Part shown: in pieces, positions 14,604 through 21,970 of the stretch
How positions within the stretch are numbered: position 1 is the stretch's first letter
Layout of the letters: every line of letters starts with the position of its first letter
NCBI GenBank assembly: GCA_017848435.1
Contig: JAFEHU010000081.1
Span: forward strand, 1-64,000
From: Burkholderiaceae bacterium
Lineage (GTDB): Bacteria; Pseudomonadota; Gammaproteobacteria; Burkholderiales; Burkholderiaceae_C
Length of the DNA: 64,000 nucleotides
Direction: 5' to 3'
Translations under genes and position numbers: made by a program
Notes under the pieces: model-generated
What the model was told of the DNA's origin: nothing
What the model saw: the letters and a program-made list of their open reading frames with translations, nothing else
Databases searched by the model: none

Positions 14604-15779
14604 TCAATCTGCCTTCATCGCGAAGGCCATGGCGACGATCTGCCGGAAGGCGTCGTCGCTTTCTTCAATGTACTTCTCGCTGCGCGCCCGCCAGTTCGGC
14701 ACCATGGCGGAAGAGCCAATGGCGGCTCCGATCAGGTCGATCAAGTCTGTGTTCTTGCGGCGCCGTTGGGCCGCCTTCCCCGCCGCGCCCCCGGTCGGAT
14801 GGTCAAGATGCCCGTAGTCAGCGTGGAATTGCCTGACGATCAGGTCGCGGTCCAGTCTCGGATTCAGCGTGCCTTGAGCTATTCGTGCTTCAGCGAGTGC
14901 GTCCCAGGTTCTGAGCCAAAACGGGTGCAGTTCAACATGCTTGAGCAAGACCCGACCGACTTTCGCTGCCGCCCGAGGGGAGAAGTCGCCCGCGAAGTCT
15001 TCATCCCGAAGAACTGCCTTGCCCATCAACTTTCGGCCGGGGGCCGGCAATGGATCAAGCGCACGCTGTGGGCGCTTTCTCGCAATGACCTGAGCCTGCT
15101 CGAACTCTTGCCGAATTGACTCGACCTGCTGATCGAACGATGCATCGAGCCGGAGGCGAACCAGCACCTCGTTGGCGCGAAGGTAAGTGCTGATGTTTTG
15201 CGGGCGGTCTGCCGGTGCCTCGTTGGAGATGACCGAGACTGCCGCAGCGGGGGCACCGAACAAGCCGCTCTTGCGCAAGTGGTCGAAATGCGCGGCTGGG
15301 TTCGGCACGTATGTGAGCCCCCACAGGTCCATGACCCAGCGGTATCGGTTCATCACGAACCATGGCTGCCCCGCTTTCTCCTGCGCCGCGATATAGGAGC
15401 CGAAGGTCTCGTCCTGACCTGCAATGGGCGGTTCGCACTGGTGACCACGCAGCGGGCATGTTGCCCAGCCCGGAAAAGCCGGAGGGCTGTCGCTGGTGTA
15501 GAAATGCTTGGGACTCGACTTGAAGAAGCTGGGTGATTTGATGCCCAGCTGACCGAGCTTGCGATGTTGCCTGCGGTAACGCGGCATGCGCCGCAACAGT
15601 TCCCAGGCCAGTCGGAGGTAGTCGTCGCGCGTGTAGCTGTCCAGCGGCTTGAGCGCCGGATACTGGTCCTGCTTGCGCCAGTTGGCGCCGGGTGCAAACA
15701 GCTCGTGCGACTCTTCGTCACCCGCCTCGAAGCGCAGCCACTTGGGGCGGTCTGCGGGGCTTGAAGGCGTGCGGGGCAT
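14604..15779 (-). CDS. DUF6499-type (transcriptional-regulator-like) island protein
   Basis: This 391-residue protein carries an N-terminal DUF6499-type segment (WRKQDQYPALKPLDSYTRDDYLRLAWELLRRMPRY, cut here by family knowledge), which is common beside integrases in integrative conjugative elements. The rest contains DUF2285-like charged stretches and a basic C-terminus, suggesting nucleic-acid binding. I chose ATG at 15779; the longer frame to 15833 is read through the tRNA-Ile 3' end and is therefore unlikely. It lies 21 bp downstream of the intron-bearing tRNA on the same strand, so it may be cotranscribed with it. Confidence 0.6.
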   Translation of the reverse strand: MPRTPSSPADRPKWLRFEAGDEESHELFAPGANWRKQDQYPALKPLDSYTRDDYLRLAWELLRRMPRYRRQHRKLGQLGIKSPSFFKSSPKHFYTSDSPPAFPGWATCPLRGHQCEPPIAGQDETFGSYIAAQEKAGQPWFVMNRYRWVMDLWGLTYVPNPAAHFDHLRKSGLFGAPAAAVSVISNEAPADRPQNISTYLRANEVLVRLRLDASFDQQVESIRQEFEQAQVIARKRPQRALDPLPAPGRKLMGKAVLRDEDFAGDFSPRAAAKVGRVLLKHVELHPFWLRTWDALAEARIAQGTLNPRLDRDLIVRQFHADYGHLDHPTGGAAGKAAQRRRKNTDLIDLIGAAIGSSAMVPNWRARSEKYIEESDDAFRQIVAMAFAMKAD

Positions 15780-15799
15780 GGGTCCAATTGTCTTATGAA

Positions 15800-16140
15800 T
15801 GGTAGGCCGTGTTGGACTTGAACCAACGACCAAAGGATTCAGGTTTGCATGAGTTTCCTCATTCCCTGGACTATCTCACCACCCTCGCCACGGATTGCTC
15901 CGCGCGTTAGGGTGCCGGGCGCTCTTGGGATGCTTATCGGATTGGCTCCTCACACCCTAGTCTCTGCACCTTCTCGCCTACCGGTCCTTCGACCTGCCTT
16001 CAGCGAGCTTGGCTCAGGATTGCCGGGCCATTGACTGGCTGACGGTTTCCCTGAGTTCACCCGGTTTTTCCATTGCCGCTTTCACGGCAAGGTCACCATT
16101 TCGATGAGTCCTCTGCTCTAACCAACTGAGCTAACGGCCC
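15800..16140 (-). tRNA. tRNA-Ile(CAU) interrupted by a group I intron
   Basis: Exon 1 (16140-16104) gives the acceptor 5' strand GGGCCGT, a normal D arm and the anticodon loop up to CAU. Exon 2 (15839-15803) gives the rest of the loop, TCCTT, variable TGGTC, T arm GTTGG-TTCAAGT-CCAAC, acceptor ACGGCCT and A73, and CCA is encoded (15802-15800). Joined, all four stems pair. T-arm and variable-loop sequence match the minor isoleucine tRNA whose CAU wobble C becomes lysidine (TilS), which reads AUA, rather than tRNA-Met. The 264-nt insert between T36 and A37 is a group I intron. It lies inside the island. Confidence 0.93.
15840..16103 (-). ncRNA. group I intron (IC3-like) in the tRNA-Ile anticodon loop
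   Basis: The 264-nt insert has the group I core. The 5' exon ends ...UCAU and pairs with GUGA (16096-16093), giving the conserved U-G wobble at the splice site. The Q-like AATCCTGAGCCAAGC (16021-16007), R-like AAGGTGCAGAGACTA (15972-15958) and S-like ATAGTCCAGG (15874-15865) follow in order, and GACTA/TAGTC form P7. The last base is the required G (15840). No endonuclease frame is present. The core strongly recalls the Azoarcus tRNA-Ile(CAU) intron, at the same insertion site. Self-splicing is inferred. Confidence 0.93.
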
Positions 16141-16174
16141 ATTCATAAAACAACTTCAACTCACTGCGCTTTCA

Positions 16175-16190
16175 GCACCCCGAGGGGTGC
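16175..16190. repeat. GC-rich hairpin between the intact and the split tRNA
   Basis: GCACCCC-GA-GGGGTGC can form a compact hairpin 35 bp upstream of the intron-bearing tRNA. It may be a processing or regulatory structure, or part of the attachment-site array. Confidence 0.4.
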
Positions 16191-16213
16191 CGAAACCCGC
16201 CATTTCTCCTTCA

Positions 16214-16261
16214 GTAGCAAGAACGTAGCAAGCGACCCGCCGCCAACTTCCTCGGTAGCAA
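16214..16261. repeat. three direct GTAGCAA repeats, candidate integrase arm sites
   Basis: GTAGCAA occurs at 16214-16220, 16225-16231 and 16255-16261, within 150 bp of the split tRNA. Short direct repeats at this position are typical arm-type binding sites of tyrosine recombinases. A 12-bp palindrome GGCGAATTCGCC follows at 16265-16276. Confidence 0.45.
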
Positions 16262-16289
16262 TCCGGCGAATTCGCCAGAACGCTGTAAG

Positions 16290-16319
16290 TGCTTGATTTC
16301 AAAGCGTTGGAATCAAGCA
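16290..16319. repeat. 9-bp inverted repeat near the island end
   Basis: TGCTTGATT (16290-16298) and AATCAAGCA (16311-16319) are perfect arms with a 12-nt loop, 43 bp inside the split tRNA. It could be a core- or arm-type recombinase site. Confidence 0.5.
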
Positions 16320-16361
16320 ACCAGTCCGAAAGAAATCGTCGGTTAACCGCATTGGCCTCTT

Positions 16362-16402
16362 GATTATGAGTCCTCTGCTCTAACCAACTGAGCTAACGCC
16401 CC
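16362..16402 (-). pseudogene. 5' half of the chromosomal tRNA-Ile(CAU), split by the island
   Basis: The sequence reads as tRNA-Ile(CAU) from G1 (16402) through the anticodon to C40 and then leaves the tRNA consensus at about 16361. Its first 37 nt differ from exon 1 of the intron-bearing copy at one base only (position 4). No 3' half follows. The junction at the anticodon arm is a known sublocation for tyrosine-recombinase attachment. The missing 3' half should lie at the other end of the island, outside the window. Confidence 0.88.
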
Positions 16403-16412
16403 TCCCAGGGCG

Positions 16413-16418
16413 CATTGT
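16413..16418 (-). promoter_or_regulatory. -10-like TACAAT of the split tRNA gene
   Basis: On the minus strand TACAAT lies 11 bp before G1 of the split tRNA, just past the hrcA stop. It would be the original chromosomal tRNA promoter and now reads into the island toward the intron-bearing tRNA, about 260 bp downstream on the same strand. No strong -35 is seen. Confidence 0.45.
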
Positions 16419-16433
16419 AAGAGTGCGTCTGGG

Positions 16434-17456
16434 CTACTTGTTGTGGCTCAGTGCGTTGGTCACCAGCTTGGAGGTGATGTCCACGATCTGGATCATCTTT
16501 TCGTAGGGCATGCGGGTGGGGCCAATGACGCCCAGTGTGCCGACGATTTGCCCGTCCACTTCGTATGGCGCGCTCACCACCGAGAGTTCTTCAATCGGCA
16601 CGACCTGGCTTTCACCACCGATGTAGATGCGCACACCAGCCGCCTGGCTGGAGATGTCCAGCAGGCGCATCAGCTGCGTCTTTTGTTCAAAAATCTGGAA
16701 GGCCCGGCGCAGGTGATCCATGTCATTGGAAAAATCGCTCACAGCGAGCAGGTTGCGCTCACCGGAAATCACCACCTCGTCCTGGGCCTGGGTCATGGCC
16801 TCGGAGCTGACCTGCACCGCCGCCTGCATCAAGGTGCCGATCTCACCGCGCAGTTGTTCAACCTCCCGTTTGAGCCGCTCGCACACCTGCTCCATGGCCA
16901 TGCCGCTGTAGTGCGCGTTCAGAAAGTTGGCGGCCTCCAGAAGCTGGGTTTGGGTGTAGTCGGCCTCCGTGAAAATGACGCGATTCTGCACATCGCCCTG
17001 GGGCGACACGATGATGACCAGCAAGCGGCGGTCTGACAGGCGCAGGAATTCAATGTGGTGAAACACCGAGGTGCAACGCGGCGCAATCACCACACCGACA
17101 AACTGCGACAGGCTGGACAACAGCGTGGCCGCGTTGGCAATCACCTTCTGAGGCTGATCGGCAACCAACTGGGGGGTGATGCCGCCCGCACCGTGTTCAA
17201 GCCCACCCCGGCGCACGGTCAGCATAGTGTCCACAAACAGCCGATAACCGCGTGCCGTCGGAATGCGGCCGGCCGAGGTGTGCGGGCTAATGATCAGCCC
17301 CAGCTCTTCGAGGTCGGACATCACATTGCGGATGGTGGCTGGCGACAGGTCGAGACCGGAGGCCCTGGACAGCGTGCGCGACCCCACGGGTTGCCCATCG
17401 GCAATGTAGCGCTCTACCAGCGCTTTCAGCAACAACTTCGCACGGTCATCCAGCAT
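16434..17456 (-). CDS. hrcA: heat-inducible transcription repressor HrcA
   Basis: At 340 residues this is full-length HrcA. An N-terminal winged HTH (about 1-75; [27 protein letters not shown], quoted in part: [14 protein letters not shown]) is followed by the GAF-like sensor domain and the dimerisation insert. HrcA binds CIRCE (TTAGCACTC-N9-GAGTGCTAA) and represses chaperone genes until heat titrates GroEL. A perfect CIRCE lies in this window at 42096-42122, before rpoH. The gene diverges from nadK with 36 bp between starts. It is the first core gene beside the island. Confidence 0.97.
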   Translation of the reverse strand: MLDDRAKLLLKALVERYIADGQPVGSRTLSRASGLDLSPATIRNVMSDLEELGLIISPHTSAGRIPTARGYRLFVDTMLTVRRGGLEHGAGGITPQLVADQPQKVIANAATLLSSLSQFVGVVIAPRCTSVFHHIEFLRLSDRRLLVIIVSPQGDVQNRVIFTEADYTQTQLLEAANFLNAHYSGMAMEQVCERLKREVEQLRGEIGTLMQAAVQVSSEAMTQAQDEVVISGERNLLAVSDFSNDMDHLRRAFQIFEQKTQLMRLLDISSQAAGVRIYIGGESQVVPIEELSVVSAPYEVDGQIVGTLGVIGPTRMPYEKMIQIVDITSKLVTNALSHNK

Positions 17457-17492
17457 CGGCTCATTCTAAGGATGTTGTGATGTAATTTGCGC

Positions 17493-18371
17493 ATGAAGCC
17501 CAAGTTCCGTCATGTGGCCATTGTTGGCAAGTACAACGCCCTGGGCTCCCGGAGCGCACTGGAAGACCTGGCGCATTTTATTGATGGCCAGGGCTGCGAG
17601 GTGGTGTTCGAGCGCGACACCGCCTACAACGTAGGCCTCACACAATTCACGGTACTGGATGTAGAGGCCATTGGCGCCCAGTGCGACCTGGTGCTGGTGG
17701 TGGGCGGTGACGGCACCATGCTCGGCATTGGCCGGCAACTGGCCAGGTTCAACATTCCGTTAATCGGCATCAACCAGGGCCGGCTCGGCTTCATCACCGA
17801 CATTCCTTTCACGAACTACAAAACCACGCTGGTGCCGATGCTGTGCGGCGAATACGAAGAAGACCGCCGCTGCATGATGCAGGCCCAGGTGGTGCGCGAC
17901 GGCCACTGCGTGTTCGATGCCACTGCGATGAACGACGTGGTGGTCAACCGTGGCGCAGGCTCGGGCATGATCGAATTGCGGGTGGAGGTGGATGGCCGCT
18001 TTGTCGCCAACCAGCGGGCCGACGGCCTGATCATCGCGTCCCCCACCGGCTCCACCGCGTATGCGCTGTCGGCCGGTGGGCCCTTGCTGCACCCGTCGAT
18101 TGCCGGCTGGGTGCTGGTACCCATCGCGCCGCACACGCTGTCCAACCGGCCCATCGTGCTGGCCGATTCTGGCGAAGTGGCCATTGAAATCGTCTCGGGC
18201 CGTGACGCCAGCGCCAACTTTGACATGCAGTCGCTGGCATCGCTGATGCATGGCGACCGCATCACCGTGCGCCGTTCGCAGCACCAGGTGCGCTTCCTCC
18301 ACCCACGCGGCTGGAGTTACTTCGACACCCTGCGCCAGAAACTGCACTGGAACGAAGGGCTGGTGGCATGA
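17493..18371 (+). CDS. nadK: NAD kinase
   Basis: The 292-residue enzyme phosphorylates NAD to NADP in the cytoplasm. The GGDGTML catalytic motif is at residues 71-77 and a second conserved block, [15 protein letters not shown], lies in the middle, with the family's typical length. ATG at 17493 is preferred over the TTG two codons upstream. It overlaps recN by 4 bp, forming nadK-recN-rapZ, all translationally coupled. Confidence 0.97.
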   Translation: MKPKFRHVAIVGKYNALGSRSALEDLAHFIDGQGCEVVFERDTAYNVGLTQFTVLDVEAIGAQCDLVLVVGGDGTMLGIGRQLARFNIPLIGINQGRLGFITDIPFTNYKTTLVPMLCGEYEEDRRCMMQAQVVRDGHCVFDATAMNDVVVNRGAGSGMIELRVEVDGRFVANQRADGLIIASPTGSTAYALSAGGPLLHPSIAGWVLVPIAPHTLSNRPIVLADSGEVAIEIVSGRDASANFDMQSLASLMHGDRITVRRSQHQVRFLHPRGWSYFDTLRQKLHWNEGLVA

Positions 18372-20014
18372 GCCTCAAACGCATCAGTCTGCGCGACTTT
18401 GCCATCGTGCGCGCGCTGGAACTCGACCTGGACAGCGGCTTCACCGTGTTGACCGGCGAGACCGGCGCCGGCAAATCCATCCTGATCGATGCACTGCAAC
18501 TCGCACTCGGCACGCGCGCCGAAGCCCTGGTGGTGCGCGAAGGCGCCACGCGCGCCGAAGTGAGTGTGGAGTTCGACCAGACCGACTCCCTCGCCCCTTG
18601 GCTGGACGAAGCCGGCTTTGACACGACCCAGCCCACCCTGTTGCTGCGCCGCACGGTGGACGCGCAAGGCAAAAGCCGCGCCTGGGTCAACGGCAGCGCC
18701 GCCACCGCCACGCAACTGCGCGAGCTGGGCGACCGGCTGGTGGACATCCATGGCCAGCATGCCTGGCAAAGCCTGACCCGGCCCGACGCCGTGCGCCAGT
18801 TGCTCGATGCCTACGGCAAGATTGACAGCAGCCCCCTGCAAGCCCTGTGGCAAGCGCACCGGCAAACAGCACAAACGCTGGCAGACGCCCACGCCGCCCA
18901 GGCCACACTGCAAGACGAGCGCGAACGCCTGGCCTGGCAGATCGGCGAACTTGACAAGCTGGCACCTGGTGCCGATGAATGGGACGAACTCAACACCAGC
19001 CACACCCGGCTGGCCCATGCGCAAACCCTGATCGAGGCTGCACAACAGGCGCTCGGCGCACTGGAAGACGACGATGCGGGTGCGCTGCACCAGCTTTCGC
19101 AAGCCTGCAGTTTGCTACAGAATAATGAGCATCTTGAGCAGGATTTCTCCGGGCTTGCTGAGGTTTTGGCATCAAGTCTGGCCCAGGCAGGCGATGCCGC
19201 GCATTCCCTGCATGCCTGGCTGCGCCGGGTGGACCCGGACCCCGAACGGCTTGCGGCGCTCGACCAGCGCCTGACGCAATGGGTGTCACTGGCGAGGCGC
19301 TACAAACGCACGCCCGAAGAGCTGCCTGCGGCACTGGCGCAGTGGAAGCTGGACCTCTCCCGCCTGGAGGCGGCAGCCGACACGGACGCACTGGCACAGG
19401 CCGCGCAACGCGCCCAGGCCGACTACCAGCGCGCAGCCCGCGCGGTGTCCGGGCGCCGCAGCAAAGCCGCACCACTGCTCGCGCAGGCCGTGACCCAGGC
19501 GATGCAAGGACTGGGCATGCAAGGTGGCCGCTTTGACGTGGCACTGACGCAGGACGACGCGGCCGGTCCCCACGGCATTGACCAGGTGGCGTTTCTGGTG
19601 GCTGGCCACGCGGGCAGCAGTCCGCGCCCGGTGGGCAAGGTGGCCTCGGGTGGCGAACTCTCGCGCATCGCGCTGGCCATTGCCGTCACCACCAGCCAAC
19701 TGGGGACCGCCCAAACCCTGATTTTTGACGAAGTGGACGCCGGGGTCGGCGGTGCCGTGGCCGAAACCGTGGGCCGCCTGATGAAACAGCTCGGTGCCGA
19801 CCGCCAAGTGATGGCGGTGACCCATTTGCCACAGGTGGCCGCCTGTGCCGACCACCATTTGCAGGTGTCCAAACAGCTGCAGGACGGCACCACGGCCAGC
19901 CAGGTGCAGGCGGTCACGGGCGAGCAACGGGTGGCCGAAATTGCCCGCATGCTGGGCGGCGAGCGCCTGTCGGGCACCACCCTCGCGCACGCACGGGAAC
20001 TGCTCGGGCAATGA
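18368..20014 (+). CDS. recN: DNA repair protein RecN
   Basis: This 548-residue SMC-like ATPase acts in double-strand-break repair. Walker A GETGAGKS is at 30-37; the ABC signature VASGGELSR and Walker [10 protein letters not shown] are in the C-terminal third, separated by coiled-coil arms. It overlaps nadK upstream and rapZ downstream by 4 bp each. Around residue 248-270 the DNA is less GC-rich and resembles the dispersed repeat found elsewhere in the window (19111-19175), suggesting an in-frame insertion into the coiled coil. Confidence 0.97.
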   Translation: MSLKRISLRDFAIVRALELDLDSGFTVLTGETGAGKSILIDALQLALGTRAEALVVREGATRAEVSVEFDQTDSLAPWLDEAGFDTTQPTLLLRRTVDAQGKSRAWVNGSAATATQLRELGDRLVDIHGQHAWQSLTRPDAVRQLLDAYGKIDSSPLQALWQAHRQTAQTLADAHAAQATLQDERERLAWQIGELDKLAPGADEWDELNTSHTRLAHAQTLIEAAQQALGALEDDDAGALHQLSQACSLLQNNEHLEQDFSGLAEVLASSLAQAGDAAHSLHAWLRRVDPDPERLAALDQRLTQWVSLARRYKRTPEELPAALAQWKLDLSRLEAAADTDALAQAAQRAQADYQRAARAVSGRRSKAAPLLAQAVTQAMQGLGMQGGRFDVALTQDDAAGPHGIDQVAFLVAGHAGSSPRPVGKVASGGELSRIALAIAVTTSQLGTAQTLIFDEVDAGVGGAVAETVGRLMKQLGADRQVMAVTHLPQVAACADHHLQVSKQLQDGTTASQVQAVTGEQRVAEIARMLGGERLSGTTLAHARELLGQ

Positions 20015-20895
20015 ACCAGACCCTGGATGTGGTGCTGATCACCGGCATGTCGGGTTCCGGCAAATCGGTGGCGCTGAACGCGCTGGAAGACAGCAGCTAC
20101 TACTGCGTGGACAACCTGCCACCCGAGTTGCTGGCGGCCTTGATCGAGCTGGAGCAACGGCACAACGCCAAACACATTGCAGTGGCGATTGACGTGCGCA
20201 GCGCCACCTCGTTGCCGCTGCTGCCCGCCCAGTTGCAGGCGCTTGACGCACAAGGCCTGCGCATCAAACGCCTGTTCCTCGACGCCAGCACCCAGACGCT
20301 GGTGCAACGCTTCTCTGAAACCCGGCGGCGGCACCCGTTGTCGCGCGCCGATACCACCGACCAGCAGCGCGCTTTGGCCGAAGCCATTGAACTGGAGCGT
20401 GACCTGCTCGCCGACCTGCGCGAACAGTCGCACGTCATTGACACCAGCATGCTGCGCAGTGCGCAGTTGCAGGGGTATGTGAAGTCACTCATCTCGGCGC
20501 CACCCGCCCAACTGACGCTGGTGTTCGAGTCGTTCGCCTTCAAGCGCGGCGTGCCGGCCGATGCCGATTACGTGTTTGACGTGCGCATGTTGCCCAACCC
20601 GCACTACGAAACCGCGCTGCGCGACCTGACCGGGCGCGATGCGCCCGTACAAGCCTTCCTGCGCCAGCAAGACAGCGTGGCCCAGATGCTGTCACACATT
20701 CAGCAGTTCATCGGCCACTGGCTGGGCGCACTGGCCAGCGACCACCGCAGTTACGTCACTGTGGCGATTGGCTGCACCGGTGGCCAGCACCGCTCTGTTT
20801 ACCTGGTGGAGCAACTGGCGGCGCATTTCGCGGGCAGCTGGTCCACACTGAAACGGCACCGGGAACTGGACGCGCTGCGCCCGCACGTGCGCTGA
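20011..20895 (+). CDS. rapZ: RNase adapter protein RapZ
   Basis: This is a 294-residue P-loop protein, GMSGSGKS at residues 12-19, with the C-terminal block [17 protein letters not shown] typical of the family (formerly YvcJ/YhbJ). In Enterobacteria RapZ guides RNase E to a small RNA controlling GlmS; in betaproteobacteria its target is less clear. It overlaps recN by 4 bp and converges on mutY, leaving 7 bp between stops. Confidence 0.95.
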   Translation: MNQTLDVVLITGMSGSGKSVALNALEDSSYYCVDNLPPELLAALIELEQRHNAKHIAVAIDVRSATSLPLLPAQLQALDAQGLRIKRLFLDASTQTLVQRFSETRRRHPLSRADTTDQQRALAEAIELERDLLADLREQSHVIDTSMLRSAQLQGYVKSLISAPPAQLTLVFESFAFKRGVPADADYVFDVRMLPNPHYETALRDLTGRDAPVQAFLRQQDSVAQMLSHIQQFIGHWLGALASDHRSYVTVAIGCTGGQHRSVYLVEQLAAHFAGSWSTLKRHRELDALRPHVR

Positions 20896-20902
20896 AACCG
20901 CG

Positions 20903-21970
20903 TCAACGCAGCGCGACAGTGCCTGACAGAAGCTTGCGCACCGGCGCAGGCAACCCGAGCGCAGGCCAGCCCTGTTCTGCCACCCACTGCCCCGCCGTCT
21001 GGGGCGCTGTCTCAGCCGCCAGCGTGCACACCACCGGGTGCAAATGCATGTCCTTGTGGGTCAGCACGTGTTTGAAAGCCGGCAGGCTGTGCAATCCACT
21101 GTCGGGCACGCCGGGCAACACCTGCTGCAGCGCCGCCAGGCTGTCAAACAATGGAAAACAGAACAGCCCGGCCCAGATGCCGGTGTCTGGCCGCTGCTGC
21201 AACCAGACCGCGCCATCTGCCCGCTGGCACCAGAGCACCCAGTGCGACGCGCTGCTGCGCTTGAGCTTGCGCGTCTTGACGGGGTAGGCATCGGCCCGCC
21301 CTTCGGCCTTGGCGCGGCACAGCGCCGCCACAGGGCATTGGGTACACGCTGGCTTGCGGGCGGTGCACACGGTGGCCCCCAGGTCCATGAGCGCCTGGGT
21401 GTAGCGTGGCATGGTGTGGGCGGCCTCGTGGGGTGGCAGCAGTTCACCCGCCAGCGCCCACAACTGCCGCTCGTGCGCAGCCACGGCCAAGTCGTCGGCA
21501 AAGCCGAGCACCCGCGTCAGCACGCGTTTGACGTTGCCATCGAGAATGCTGACGCGCTCGTCAAAACAGAAGGCGGCAATCGCCGCTGCGGTGGACCGGC
21601 CAATGCCTGGCAGGGTTTGCAACAACACGGCATCTGCCGGGAAACTGCCGCCGTGCTCGGCCACCACGGCTTGCGCGCAGCGGTGCAGGTTGCGTGCCCG
21701 GCTGTAGTAACCCAACCCGCTCCACAGACCGAGCACATCGTCCAGCGGGGCGGCTGCCAGTGATGCGACGTTGGGAAAACGGTCCAGGAAACGCGGGTAG
21801 TAGTCCAGTACCGTGCTTACCTGGGTCTGCTGCAACATGATTTCCGACAACCAGACACGGTAAGGGTCGCGCGTGTGTTGCCACGGCAAGCCGTGGCGGC
21901 CCGCAGTGGCTTGCCAGGCCACCAGTTGTGCAGCAAAACCGGCAGGCAGGGTGTATTCGGCGGAGTTCAC
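20903..21970 (-). CDS. mutY: adenine DNA glycosylase MutY
   Basis: The 355-residue enzyme removes adenine mispaired with 8-oxoguanine. Seen are the helix-hairpin-helix TLPGIGRSTAAAI, the catalytic Asp in SILDGNVKRVL, the [4Fe-4S] cluster motif C-x6-C-x2-C-x5-C (CTARKPACTQCPVAALC) and a C-terminal NUDIX-like domain for 8-oxoG recognition. Its start overlaps the stop of the dynamin-like gene by 4 bp. MutM, acting in the same GO pathway, is encoded just beyond. Confidence 0.97.
   Translation of the reverse strand: MNSAEYTLPAGFAAQLVAWQATAGRHGLPWQHTRDPYRVWLSEIMLQQTQVSTVLDYYPRFLDRFPNVASLAAAPLDDVLGLWSGLGYYSRARNLHRCAQAVVAEHGGSFPADAVLLQTLPGIGRSTAAAIAAFCFDERVSILDGNVKRVLTRVLGFADDLAVAAHERQLWALAGELLPPHEAAHTMPRYTQALMDLGATVCTARKPACTQCPVAALCRAKAEGRADAYPVKTRKLKRSSASHWVLWCQRADGAVWLQQRPDTGIWAGLFCFPLFDSLAALQQVLPGVPDSGLHSLPAFKHVLTHKDMHLHPVVCTLAAETAPQTAGQWVAEQGWPALGLPAPVRKLLSGTVALR

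Larger units (their letters stand above)
1..16361. mobile_element. right-hand part of a genomic island integrated in tRNA-Ile(CAU)
   Basis: The segment carries two tyrosine recombinase genes, an AlpA-type HTH gene, a phage gene II-type replication gene, a type III restriction-modification operon and several orphan genes. Its right edge is a chromosomal tRNA-Ile gene cut after the anticodon loop at about 16362; core genes begin directly beyond it with hrcA. The left end and the missing tRNA 3' half are not in the window. It may be one element or several nested ones. The right boundary is seen in the sequence; the element's unity is inferred. Confidence 0.75.

Noticed and set aside
15780..15833. 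Longer N-terminus for the DUF6499-type protein starting at 15833
   Set aside because: Those codons are the antisense-independent read through of the tRNA-Ile 3' exon and CCA end (VVGSSPTRPT is the usual translated tRNA artefact); the ATG at 15779 is preferred.
15800..16140. Reading the intron-bearing tRNA as elongator tRNA-Met
   Set aside because: The anticodon is CAU, but the variable loop and T arm (TTGGTC, GTTGG-TTCAAGT) match the lysidine-type tRNA-Ile; tRNA-Met usually has a different T arm. Checking TilS identity elements would settle it.
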